Shown here piece by piece: positions 22,406 to 34,053 of a stretch of DNA of 64,000 bases. Source of the stretch: Pogostemon cablin (taxonomy: Eukaryota > Streptophyta > Magnoliopsida > Lamiales > Lamiaceae). The DNA lies in assembly GCA_023678885.1 (NCBI GenBank), contig CM042965.1, forward strand, positions 33,895,777-33,959,776, read 5' to 3'. The notes beneath the pieces are model-generated. The model saw only the letters and a program-made list of their open reading frames with translations, did not search any database and was not told where the DNA came from. Both the position numbers and the translations under genes were made by a program. Numbering within the stretch: the stretch's first letter is position 1; each line of letters opens with the position of its first letter.

Positions 22406-24469
22406 TACTACCTATATAAAACCCCCATATTACACCATACCATATCAACAGTAATAATTAAATATATAATTCTGCAACAATAATTTATTGTGGTGTGCAA
22501 TATTAATTATAAATGTCACATTTTCTTGTAATTTAGTGATTGAGCATATAATTCATCATACTTTCCACAAAATTCATCACTTCTTCACATCTTTGAAATT
22601 TTCACTTTTCTATCTAAATTTCTCAACATCATTAATAAATGCTTCTCGAGCATTTATAGAATGAGAATTTTCTTGCAAAGATAAATATAACCATAATGTG
22701 AAAATTTAAAATTAAAATTTAAAAATGATAAAATATCATTATTCCTTTAAGAAGGGTATTATCATAAGATTCACATTTAGCGGTGTAAACTATTATAAGA
22801 AGTTGTGTAGTTATTGTGATTCTATTCTTTGTGTGTTTTAATTGCTTTTTTTTAATGCAATTCACACAAATATCAAGATCAGTAAAAGCCTATATCATGA
22901 AAGGCTTTATTCTTAATTAATCTTTTTGGAATAATTCTTTTGGAAAGTTGCCCCAAACATTAAAGCCACGTTTAGTTCAAACTTCATTACTTTTAAACGA
23001 ACATAATGTTTAAATTTTAAATTGTTTCTTAAACCCTTCTTTCCTTTTGAACCATCATTAATTTAAGCATTACGTGAATTTAATTCACATTCCATTTGTC
23101 TTTCATGGTGTTATGGTTTATTAGGAATAGGTCATACTTAGAAGGTAGTGAATTTTTAAACTACAAGTTCATTATGGAAGGCTTTAATCTTGTTGCAATA
23201 TTTGTTATTTTTAATGATAAGTTTATGTATGCCATGAGAACCATCAAACTTTATGGTGGTTAAAGATAGTTATTAATGTCTCGTCAAGAGATTTATTAGT
23301 AATTTAGGTATTATAAACTTAATACTTGGTCACGTTCATTCGCATAAACATTAGGCTAAGTCTGTTTGATCTAACTCAAGCATTATAGTCAAATTACCAA
23401 GCTTTATTGCTAGTATAAGCAAAGAAGCAATTTATCTCAAAGTGACAAATAAAATCCAAAACACTTTGGTGAAATTAGATTTATTCACACTATTTAAATT
23501 ACTTTAATTCATTTTGTAATGGAACAGACGCATCATGCGAATAGAGACTAAATAATATAGGTAATTTTAAGAATAAGAATAATATAATTTATTCCTATAA
23601 ATACCTTAAGTAATTTAACAACAGATTCAGGATTGAATGCAATAAATGTATATTGAAGTTCTCCTTTGGGCGATACAACAATATACCATCATAATCATAA
23701 TGATGCTTGTATATTTAACATAATTTGATAATTAAATATTTTCATTAAAACTATTTTGTCATCTTTGGACATACAAAACAGTTTGTCATAATATATTAAT
23801 TATCATTTTATCACATTCATATTCATTAATTATAAAAACTAGCTATCACCTTTGGGTGAATTTAAAGTCTTATAATTATGAAATTTTTAATAGCCCATAT
23901 AATAATTCCTCATTCAAGCATCACATAAATATGGAAAATTAAAATTTTATTATACGATTTATCATTTTAATCTTTCAGGTCAGACCACTTTGGTGATTAA
24001 CAGACCAACATTAAATAAATTCAAATCGTAAAATCAATGAATAATCTTATCAAATATTCTCATAATAGATTATATTCAAAAGTAAGATAAATAATAATCA
24101 ATGTAGTTACTTCAGAAAATTTCATAAATATTCTATTAATTATTCATGAATAATATTTACTTCATCACATAATATCTTTATCCTTAGATGTGCATAATTA
24201 TAATTATTCCATAGAAGACACATAATTCTATTAATTCTATGGACATTAAGATTACAATTATAATAATCATCATTAAATTTTGCAATTGAACATTGCCTTA
24301 TTTAAATGATAATTAATCTCTAATTATAAATCTTCACTAATGACAGAATATTTTAATTTGACAATTCCATCAAAGTCTTCATACATAATATTATTCATAA
24401 TATTCGATAATTATGAGCCAAAACATAATGTTAAAATTGGAGTAATTAAATTACTATTTTTAACAGCTC
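22406..24469. other. AT-rich region without recognised features
   Basis: About 2 kb of very AT-rich sequence, stops in all frames, no element termini recognised. It may include 5' remnants of the copia element that follows, but I see no LTR or primer site. Confidence 0.5.
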
Positions 24470-24479
24470 ATCCCATAGT

Positions 24480-27400
24480 TCGTAGGTATTGCAAAAAACC
24501 GAATCACAATAAGGACGAGTGCTACCGTCTCCACCCGGAACTCCGGCCGACCAAGGAGGATCGTGAGAGAATGAAAAACGACAGCAACTCCCATCGTGGA
24601 TTTACAGCAGAACGGCAATTAGGGCTCAGCGTGGGAGGCGGATCCAACCAAGTGTCTGATAAATTATTAAAAGGAAATGAAAATGGGCCTGGGCCTCTTT
24701 CGAATGCAGGCCCTCCACTCCTCTTGGGGCCGGATCAATCAACTGCAGGCTTAACAAATTTCAATTCTCTGGGCCCAGATCAATTCTTTTTCTTGGTGGC
24801 ACAAATGGCCATGTTCTCCAAGCCCGAAATTCCTCTCAATCCACTAAAACATTGGATGCAGGTCCAATTTCTCATACCCACCAAAATTTATTTCTATCTA
24901 AAAAAACCCCTTTGGGCCAAAATTGCTTAAAAATATTTTTGAAAAAAGGCCCACTCATTCCTCTAATTTTCAAAACCTTAATTTTTTAAAGACAAAATCC
25001 TTTAGTTGCTCCAGTATGATTTCGCCAAATAATTTTTTAAACGATTTCTCTAAAACTTGGGTGGTTGATTCCGGTGCAGCCGATCATATGACCGGATATC
25101 GCTCCATCTTTTTAAAAAATTCAATAATTTTAGACAACTCTAAAAATGTTAAAATGGCTAATAACACTTATGTCCCAATTTGTGGGAATGGATCAAGTTA
25201 TCTTTTTTTCAAAAATGATCGATAACATTCTATATTTACCATCATTCACTTTAAACTTATTATCCATTAGTACAATCACCAAGGAATTAAATTGTCGAGT
25301 TATATTTTCTTACATTGATGTTATCTTTCAGGAAAGATCGACGGGACGTACGATTGGTGAAGGAGTTCGTATTAATGATCTATATCTGATTAGCTTTCCT
25401 AGTATTGCTTTAAACGTTTTTAATATGAATCTTTGGCACAAAAGACTTGGACATCCGTCCAACATGATTTCTAACAAAATATTTCTAAATTCTTCTTATC
25501 ATGAAATATGTGATGTTTGTTCTATGTCTAAACATACCCGACTTCCTTGCACAAATTCTTCATCCAACACCAAATCTACCTTCGATTTAATTCACTCTGA
25601 TGTGTGGGGTCCCGCTCCTATTACATCCTATAATGATTTCAAATACTACATCAGTTTTATAGATGATTTTTTAAAACACACTTGAATATTTTTACTCAGA
25701 AATAAAAGTGAAGTTTTCTCAAAATTTCAAGAATTCTTTGCCTATACCAATAACTATTTCAATAAGTCTATCAAAATTCTTCGAACGGATAATGGGACTG
25801 AATTCATAAACGAACATTTTCAAAATTTTACAAAAAATAATGGAATTATTCATCAAACCTCGTGTCCTTATACACCCGCTCAAAATTGGGTAGCGGAGCG
25901 AAAAAATCCTCATCTTTTAGAAGTCATTCGCTCTGTTTTCTTACAAAACAATGTCCCAAAACATTTTTGGTCAGATGCTATTTTAACCGTCAATTATCTT
26001 ATTAACCGTCGACCCTCTCATAATCTCAATAACCTTAATCCCCACCAAATCCTCTTTAAAAAAAATAAAGTCAATCTTGATCACTTGCGCACCTTTGGAT
26101 GCATGTGTTTTATTCACATTAATCGTACCAACAAACTTAGTCCCTCCTCAGTTAAAGCTATTTTCCTAGGATACTCCTATCTCAAAAAGGTTACAAGTGC
26201 TATGATCCTATTACTAGGAAGCTCTACATTTTAAGAGATGTTGCTTTCAAAGAAAATGATACTTACTACACTAATGATAACTTCTCCGTTGATACTAACG
26301 ACTTTATTTTTTCTATTTCAGCCCCTAATGATTTTACTGCTTCTCAGGATCATCAAAATGATTTGATTAATCTGATTCCTCTCGAGGAAGAAGATACTCC
26401 GACAGGGGGAGATCGCATCCCAGTCAAAGAAAATGCTCTGATAGAGGGAGATCAAAACCAAAACCCAACTAGAGCAAATTCACCTTGGAAATCTCTTCGA
26501 CAGACTCGGCCACCCACCAGACTAAAAGTCTACGTCAACTATTCGGTATCATATCCTATCCAAGACTTCCTTTCATATTCTCACATCTCTAAATCTCATC
26601 ATGCATTTTTAAATTGCATAAACCAATTAGAACAAAAAAACTTCGAAGAAGCTAATCTTTGTCCTACTTGGCGAAAAGCAATGGAAGAAGAATTAGTCGC
26701 TCTCGAAAAGAATAATACTTGGTCTCTCATTCCTCTTCCTAAAGGTAAAAAGGCTGTCGGGTGTAAATGGATCTACAAAATAAAATTCGATAGTTTGGGG
26801 AAAATTGAAAGATATAATGCTCGCCTTGTTGCTAAAGGCTTCACCCAAACTTATGGAATTGACTATGAAGAAACATTCGCACCCGAAAAATGAGTACCGT
26901 CAGAATCCTTCTTTCTATAGGTACTAACAAAAAATGGTTTTTTCATCAAATGGATGTTAAAAATGCCTTTTTACAAGGAGATCTAGAAGACGAAGTGTAC
27001 ATGACTCTTTCTCAAGGTATTAAGAATTCGGATTCTTCTCTTGTTTGCAGACTTTATAAATCCATTTATGGCCTTAAAAAATCTCCCAGAGCTTGGTATT
27101 CTAAACTCAGTCATGCATTACTTTCTCAAAATTTTTAAAAAAGTTCCGCTGATTCTTCATTATTTTGTCACACTTCCTCAAATTCTTCTATTATTGTTCT
27201 AGTCTATGTGGATGATATCATTATTACCGGTGACAAGGAAACTGAAATTCAAGATGTTAAAAACTTCCTCAAACAAACCTTTGATATCAAGGATCTTGGT
27301 CTTCTTAAGTATTTCCTTGGGATTGAAATAGCTCACTCGAAAAAATGATTATTCCTTTCACGAAGATAATACACTCTCGATCTTCTTCAAGAAACAGGTA

Positions 27401-28140
27401 AAACTTGGTGTTAAGCCTGCTAGTACTCCTATGGAAACCAATGCTAAACTTAACTCAGAAGAATGATCTCCTCTTCAAAATGTGGGCATGTACCAAAGGC
27501 TTGTAGGGAAACTCATTTACTTAACTGTTACTTGTCCTGACATTGCTTTTCCTATTAGTGTTATTAGTCAATTTATGCAGGCACCTCGTACTACTCACCT
27601 AGCTGCTATTGATCGGATTCTCCAATATTTAAAATCAACACCGGGACAAGGGATTTGGATAAAAACAACAATGATGTAAGCATTCAAGGTTACACAGTCG
27701 CATATTGCGTAGGGAGCTTTGATCGGCGTTCTACTACTGGTTTTTTCCCCATGGTTGGAGGAAATCTAGTAACTTGGAAAAGAAAAAAGCAAAATGTGGT
27801 GGCCCGATCTAGTGCGGAAGCTGAATACTGGGCAATGGCATCTACTGCTAGTGAACTTACCTGGATAAAGCAACTACTCGAGGATATAAACATTCAAACC
27901 AAAGGAGCAATTCAAATATTTTGTGATAACAACGTTGCTCGTCACATAGCCTCAAACCTGATTTTCCATGAACATACGAAACACATAGAGGTGGACTGTC
28001 ATTTCATTTGAGATAAGGTTCAAAGCGGAATATTTAAACACCTTACATTGGGAGCAAAGATCAACTTGCGGACATATTCACTAAAGCCTTAGACAAATCA
28101 AGGCATAACTATATTCTTGACATGTTAGGAGTGATCAACC
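24480..28140 (+). pseudogene. Copia 2 polyprotein, broken
   Basis: Open pieces lie at 24340-24930 (the first part is not copia), 24923-25225, 25146-25685, 26363-26893, 26890-27138, 27482-27679 and 27655-28011, in shifting frames. A stop follows the EETFAPEK string at 26893. The catalytic YVDD motif near 27206 survives in an otherwise broken segment. Decay is even along the length, which suggests age rather than a single lesion. Confidence 0.9.
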
Positions 28141-28166
28141 CATTCACCCCTAAATTTGAGGGGGAG

Positions 28167-28358
28167 TGTTGAAATATTTCATCTCTCTCACGTATTTATT
28201 ACTTCTCTATTTTCTAGGTCCCAACAGCTAGTTTTTTATTTTGTTTGTACTGGCTAGTTTCGTCTATCCTCTATAAATAAGATAGTTCTATCTTTGTAAA
28301 TATTCATTCAAGCAATACATGAAATCCTCATCTTTTCAGTTCAAACTTAATTTCAACA
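28167..28358 (+). repeat. Copia 2 3' LTR
   Basis: 192 bp, TGTTGAAATATTTC...AATTTCAACA, directly after the polypurine tract. It contains a TATAAATA box near 28274. Confidence 0.85.
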
Positions 28359-28410
28359 CATATGATATTAAATTATTTTATATTTTTAGTTTTATAAATT
28401 CATACCTACA

Positions 28411-28530
28411 ATTCTTTTATTACAAAATTTACTTAATTATTCTGCATTAGTTAAATTATATTTGTTAGGGATTCTTTTATTACAAAATTTACTTAATTAT
28501 TCTGCATTAGTTAAATTATATTTGTTAGGG
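28411..28530. repeat. Exact 60-bp tandem duplication
   Basis: The 60 bases beginning ATTCTTTTATTACAAAATTT are repeated with no difference at 28471-28530. Perfect identity in noncoding DNA implies a very recent event or an assembly artefact. Confidence 0.95.
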
Positions 28531-28694
28531 AATTTGTTACATTTAGTCTACAGTAATTTTATTGAAACAGAAGATGATGTAAAAAAGTGGCTCAGGGAAT
28601 CTGAACTGATTATTAAAAATATGTTGATTAGAGTATATAAGTACAATATAAATCCATGAAAAATTCCTTATTTATATAACTCTCTAAATTAATA

Positions 28695-28950
28695 CTCCCT
28701 CTGTCCCACAACTAAGTATACACTTTTGCATTTTAGTTCGTCCCAAAATAAATTATAAATTTTCCTTTTTGGCATATAAGACCCACACAAAACTATTATT
28801 ATGTCCACGTGGGGCCCACATACTATACTAATATAACTACTCACTACACATTATAATATTATTTCTCTCACTTCACTACACATTAAAATATTATACTCCT
28901 TAATCTCCGTACAAAAAGTAAAGGTATACATTATTCCGGGACGGAGGAAG
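28695..28950. mobile_element. Stowaway-type MITE
   Basis: CTCCCTCTGTCCCACAACT...CCGGGACGGAGGAAG, TA on both sides. Its right end supplies part of the GTATG target used by the TRIM array that follows. Confidence 0.88.
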
Positions 28951-29497
28951 TATGTGTTGGGTTTATCCGCCCAGGGAGCCGGGCCGGGCCCCTAGAATAG
29001 TCAGGCCCACTCAATTCACTAGCATGATATTGTTCGTTTTGGGCCGCCCACTGGCCCGCACGGTTTTACCACTTTGGGTATCACACCCAAAAGGCCTCAT
29101 GTTAGGTAGAGACTCTCTCACACTTATAAACCCATCGTCATCCCCACTTCAAACCGATGTGGGACTTTGGTTGACACCCAACCAATATTTTCCCCTCAAA
29201 CAAAGTCCCGCAGCTAGACCATCCAGTTTGAAGTCCAAACATCCCACCAACCCCGGGCTGGGCCGGTTAAGTCTGGGGCCTGACTCTAATACCACTTATT
29301 GGGTTTATCCGCCCAGGGAGCAGAGCCGGGCTGGGCCAATTAAGTCTGGAGCCTGGCTCTAATACCACTTGTTGGGTTTATCCGTCTAGGTAGCCGAGCA
29401 GAGCCCCTAGAATAGTCAGGCCCACTCAATCCACTAGCATGATATTGTCCGCTTTGGGCCGCCCACTGGCCCGCATGATTTTACCACTCTGGGCTCA

Positions 29498-31042
29498 TGA
29501 TTGGTCGTTATAGTCGGGATGACCAATTAAAGAATTTATCGAACCACAGGGAGGAAGGTACTAGAGTTTAAGCGATCTCAAGTTTATCGTGATTTTATAA
29601 GGACGATGGAAAGGGACGGAGGATAAGCGTGCAAATGAATGCACTTAAACTAATGCAAGAAATAAGATAAAAGCAAAGATAAAAGAGGTTCCAAATGATG
29701 CAAGGATGAGATTAGCAACAATCATGACATGGATAACAAAGTAATCATGCAATTGATTATAATCTATCATGGACATAGCATAGGAGCGATCACTAATTCC
29801 ACCTAAACTCTCTACCAAGATGGATAGGATGTAGGCCCTCAATAAGGCTCCCAAAAGCACTTAAGATCGATACCATAGCGAACACCTCCTACTAGGTACT
29901 AATTACTCTACGAGTTCCCTAATTAGGTACTAAATCATAGGCAATATTCCCTTTTAAGGTACTATGAATTCACTAATAGCTTGGGTCTCCTCATCTAATC
30001 AACTAATCTCTCGATTAAGCTAATCAAATGTTCTATCAAAGGGTTCCCAAATTTAGAAGGATATACCTATCTCATTCTAAATTAATGCACATGAAGTGTA
30101 TGATGAAATGATTCAATGAACTATCCTAAACATGTAATTGATTTACCAACCTAATCACATGCCCATAACAATTAATCACACAAATCAATCATATACATCA
30201 AGCAATTGACAATCAATGATAGAAATAACACAAAGCCCATTCAAGATTAAAATCAATTTGCATAAAAACTAAATTATCCAACACCAATCATGGAGCTAAT
30301 CTCACAAAGGAGATTAGCCTATCATAGTCATAGAGAAAACAACATAGACCATTGTATCTACAAATCCCATGACAAAACTATAAAGAAGTTCACAAAAATT
30401 AGAATTAGATTCCCCCTTTGAAGTCCTTCAATGGAGTTTCTTCTTCTTCTTCTTCTTCTTGTAATCTTCACTCCCCCTTGCTTCCTTGATCACTTGGATG
30501 GTGGATTTGATGGAGAGGATTAAGTGTAGATGGATGGATGAAGAATGGATGGAGAAGATGGTGAAAAATGAAGAAAAATGTGTGTGATGTGTGTGTGGCA
30601 ACTCCCAACCTCGAAAATCTCTTCCAAATGCTGATATTGGGGGTATTTATACCCCCAATGCACATGGAAATCGCATACAGGAGAAAAACGCGATTTTAGG
30701 CCAAGTGCAAGAAAACACGGGCGTGTTTTCCTGCATCTGCCCGTGTTTTCTTGCAATTTTTCAGCTTTCTGTAAGTTTTGGCACTGGCAGAAAAACACGG
30801 GCACTACATAAAAACACGGGCGTGTTTTTATGTATTTTGGTCAATTTTCAATTTTCTTCAACTTTCTCCTTTCTTCATGCTTTTTATCACCATTTATCCT
30901 CATAATCACCTATTCAAAGACATGAAACTCATCATCATCACTATTCCAAAATACAATACAAAAAGATACAAAAAATACGAAATAAAAAGACGAAAACACA
31001 CACAAAAATGACACAAAATCTAGGTGAAAATAGCGATGATCA
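29498..31042 (-). repeat. Athila-like 3' LTR (element sense)
   Basis: TGATTGGTCG...GATGATCA, 1545 bp, identical in all stretches compared with 34054-35598 (constant offset 4556). Contains the TATA hairpin at 30636-30659 and the ACACGGGCGTG repeats at about 30713-30833. The open frames inside are not genes; they occur identically in the other LTR. Confidence 0.96.
30636..30659 (-). promoter_or_regulatory. LTR core promoter TATA inside a perfect hairpin
   Basis: Arms ATTGGGGGTAT and ATACCCCCAAT (11 bp each, 2-bp spacer) place a TATAAATA box for minus-strand transcription at the hairpin tip. ACACGGGCGTG-type repeats lie just upstream (higher coordinates). An identical copy is at 35192-35215. 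Promoter function is inferred from TATA and its location. Confidence 0.6.
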
Positions 31043-32687
31043 ACCCCCCAAACTTAAAGTGTTGCTCGTCCCCGAGCAACGAAAATGATAAAACAAGAGG
31101 AGAAATTTTCACCTAGAAAAAGAACTAACGAACATAAGCAATAACATATCATAAGCAATAAGGACTACAAATCATATCAAGTCACCCTATAACATTAAAC
31201 TCATAACATGAAAAATTAACAAGTTCAATTCAAAGAGATTAAAAAGTAATATAGTCCCTTCCGATCCAAGCCTCACATCGGATATCAAAATGCACTCAAC
31301 ACTCTATCAACATAAGGTAAATCAACACTCATCAATTGATTGGCCCGATGCGCCATAGGCTTACTCGTGGACTACATTCACAAACCACCATAGCTTCAAT
31401 TAGTGATCAAATAGGACTTTATGTTTGGATGTAATGGTATGCTTTTTGGTAAAGGTAGGGAGAATTTGGGTAAGAGTGACTCATCGAGTGTAAGTAATCG
31501 AAGAGATGATCAACTTCTTCAACTTCTTCACATTTCTATCTTCCTTTCTTTTCTTTTCTAAACATAAGCACTTATCATTATCATTCCTTGTGTTTCTTGA
31601 GCTTCTTTTGATTTCATGCTTTCATCCTTTTGACTTTTTGCTTGCATGAGCATATTGTTGTTGATTTTGCTCCTTTTTCTTGCTTTGAAGTAGCATGTAT
31701 ATTTGCTTGAGCTCTTTTCATCTTTTTCTTGCTTGTTTACCATTTTCCTCTTTCTCTTGCACAATTCTCACATCAAACCGTGTAGACCACCATCTCCTCA
31801 ATCACCCACACAAAAGGTATATATAAGGCTTAAGTGGGTAATCATGGCTTGTAATGTGCTTAGTTCACAAGAAATAAGCTTAAAGGCTCAAAGTGGCTAA
31901 CTAGGGATGATGTATAAGGTAAGGAAATATATGGCAATGACTTTAAAGTACAAGGATGGCCTAAAATCATATCACTAACCTCCACCAATCGGGTTCATTC
32001 CCGTAGTCCACTAGCAAGTTCTAGCTTATCAAGGATCAATCGATTCACTCATGAAGAAACAACCATGCCTGCACGGTTGAGGCTCAAATGCTCACAAGCT
32101 TTTGCTCGGACCATGAGGAACTTATTACACCTCAATCTATCTCAAAATTGAACAAGTTAAATAGAATATGTCACAATTTCAACTAGTAGAGATCCTTAAC
32201 ATAATTCGCCATCACTTATCACAAACAATACATCATCACTCATATTCAAGAAAACGACTCACAACACAAGAAAATAAGAACATCACAAAAATATAAAAAC
32301 ACAAGACAAAAGACATAAGACACAAGGAAACTATGTGCGCCGGTGCAAATGTTCATAAAATGAGAACTACGAGAGCATAATAATTCAACCCCCCAAACTT
32401 ATTTTTTTAGCTAAGGCTAGAATTAAGTTTGAGCCAAATAATAGGTACTCCCTTTGACGCATCCCTCGTAGCTCTTCTCGTGATCCAATATACTCCACAT
32501 CCACACCAAGCACAACATAATTTCTACACAAAACACCAACAAACACAAAAAAAAATCAAACCAAAACACCAAAAATCAAATCCATCATCCTTATTTAAAG
32601 CACTAAATAAAGCATTAAAGATAATGATGGGTTGCCTCCCATCTAGCGCTAAGTTTAACGTCTTCAAGCCGGACGATAGTCTTTAGC
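31043..32687. other. Athila-like noncoding 3' internal region
   Basis: No protein-coding frame of note on the minus strand. A polypurine tract lies next to the LTR (31043-31057), and a second copy of the same CCCCCCAAACTT string lies at about 32391. A duplicated purine tract is a known feature of some Athila/Tat lineages. Confidence 0.7.
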
Positions 32688-33908
32688 TTATGGTGGTCTT
32701 GAATAGTCCTTAGGCACTATCATAGGTTTCTTCTTGAAGTAGTGCCTTGTGCTCTCCCGTTCAACCACAAGAACATTTCCCTTCTTGTTAAATAACTCAA
32801 GCAATTGTTCTCCGAAGGCGTTCTTCACAAGGAATGGCCCTTTCCACTTGTTCCACTTTTTCCATGGGGCTTTATGTGAATTTTGAACTTCAACCACATC
32901 CCCCGGTAAGAATTTGGGCATTGACAAGTGTGGATGCCCTCTTGCAACCTTTTTCCTACAATCACCAAACAAATTTTTATCAATAAAATCATGAAAGTTC
33001 TTAAGAGAATTTGAAATTTCAATAGAATGAGAGGGTTTTGGCTTGTGGGGAGTAGAATTCATGATCTTAGTTTCCAGAGGCTTCATTTTTTCCGTAAGGG
33101 CATGAATCTCTTCTCGATTTTGATGTTTTACTTTCTCAACCATCACTTCAAGAGATTCGACAAATCTATCGAATTCCCCCTTCAACTCTTCTTTCAATTC
33201 TTTGGCTTTCACCCACTTAGGCACTCTTTCTCTCTTTTCCTTCATAACCTCATCGACCCCCAAACTAGTCTCTTTTCTATTCTTCACGACCATGCATTCA
33301 TTCTTTGTTCTGGAGGTAGAAGGCTTGTTGTTCTCTTCTTGAAGTCTTTCCACGGTGGACACGATTTGACTTACTTGGTGCTCCAATGAATTCAACTTAG
33401 CATTGAATGCTATCATCGTATTCGTCATCATTTCACACAAGTTTCCAATTCTATCAATCCACGCTTGATTAGACTTCCTCCCCTCTTCTAAGCGATCCAT
33501 AACCATTTCAAACAACTTATCTCCAAGCATCGCTATGTGGTCATTTTGGGTGGAATAGGAGGTGTTGGAGTCTTGAAAATCTCCCCATAGTTGTGGTTGA
33601 TTTCCTTCTTGATGTCGAGAAAAATTTCCTTCAAAAACATCTTCCACACCTTGAGGGTATACTTGTTGACACATTTGATGAGGAGCTCCAAAATTCTCAT
33701 AACTTTGTTGTTGGAATTGCATATTCGGAACTTGTGCTCCATAATCCGGTTGCAAATTAGCATCACAATATGGCATTTGAAATCCTTGAAATTTTCCTTG
33801 TGTGTTCATAGTGGGATGAGCACTTCTATTCACCATATCTCGAAGAATATCCATGTAGCTCATCTTTTTTTGCTTGTTCTTTTTCTTCTTCCTTCTCAAG
33901 GTATGCAC
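32688..33908 (-). CDS. Chimeric Gag / integrase C-terminal ORF (406 aa)
   Basis: Intact 406-aa frame. The start is lysine-rich (residues 1-15), followed by a Gln/Asn-rich stretch (about 30-100) and a coiled-coil-like Gag segment (about 125-205: MVMDRLEEGRKSNQAW, LNSLEHQVSQIVSTVERL). A charged Lys/Glu linker follows (about 205-290). The C-terminus (about 325-400: FLPGDVVEVQNS, WKGPFLVKN, LLELFNKKGNVLVVE, TRHYF) matches the integrase C-terminal domain of Athila-type Ty3 elements. No DSG/DTG protease, YVDD-type RT or DDE core intervenes, so a large internal deletion fused Gag to the integrase tail. The open frame in a young element suggests the fusion is maintained or simply recent. Possible roles are packaging or chromatin targeting, untested. 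Confidence 0.8.
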   Translation of the reverse strand: MHTLRRKKKKNKQKKMSYMDILRDMVNRSAHPTMNTQGKFQGFQMPYCDANLQPDYGAQVPNMQFQQQSYENFGAPHQMCQQVYPQGVEDVFEGNFSRHQEGNQPQLWGDFQDSNTSYSTQNDHIAMLGDKLFEMVMDRLEEGRKSNQAWIDRIGNLCEMMTNTMIAFNAKLNSLEHQVSQIVSTVERLQEENNKPSTSRTKNECMVVKNRKETSLGVDEVMKEKRERVPKWVKAKELKEELKGEFDRFVESLEVMVEKVKHQNREEIHALTEKMKPLETKIMNSTPHKPKPSHSIEISNSLKNFHDFIDKNLFGDCRKKVARGHPHLSMPKFLPGDVVEVQNSHKAPWKKWNKWKGPFLVKNAFGEQLLELFNKKGNVLVVERESTRHYFKKKPMIVPKDYSRPP

Positions 33909-34033
33909 CTATAAGAGAAAGAAAAATTAGAACAAAATTTTCCAAAGCAAATATAAGATGCAAAAATAAAAATAAATGTCCTTATTAAGACCACTCTAAA
34001 CAATCCTTCATTAAACTACTAGCAACCGTTACC

Positions 34034-34051
34034 TCCCCGGCAACGGCGCCA
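34034..34051 (-). other. tRNA-Asp primer-binding site
   Basis: TCCCCGGCAACGGCGCCA on the plus strand equals the 3' end of plant tRNA-Asp plus CCA, so the minus strand carries a perfect 18-nt primer site two bases inside the 5' LTR. This primer is characteristic of Athila elements. Confidence 0.93.
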
Positions 34052-34053
34052 TT

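Larger units (their letters stand above)
24470..28358 (+). mobile_element. Ty1/copia element 2, 5'-truncated
   Basis: Plus strand. It begins inside Gag at the zinc-knuckle region (YCKKPNHNKDECYRLHP). Protease WVVDSGAADHMTG (25061-25099), pre-integrase HKRLGHPSNM, integrase LIHSDVWGPAP and LRTDNGTEF, RT (VGCKWIYKIKFD, FHQMDVKNAFLQGDL, LVYVDDIIITG) and RNase H (SSAEAEYWAMAS) follow in order. A PPT-like TTTGAGGGGGAG precedes the 3' LTR (28167-28358). Stops and frameshifts break the frame at least eight times. The 5' LTR and most of Gag are missing. Confidence 0.93.

Noticed and set aside
24340..24930. 196-aa open frame as an intact host gene
   Set aside because: Its latter half is copia Gag zinc-knuckle and linker sequence; the start is AT-rich flank read through by chance.
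30468..31011. Several 65-104-aa open frames in 29645-31011 and again in 34201-35567
   Set aside because: They lie in the two identical LTRs, overlap on opposite strands and have no domains.
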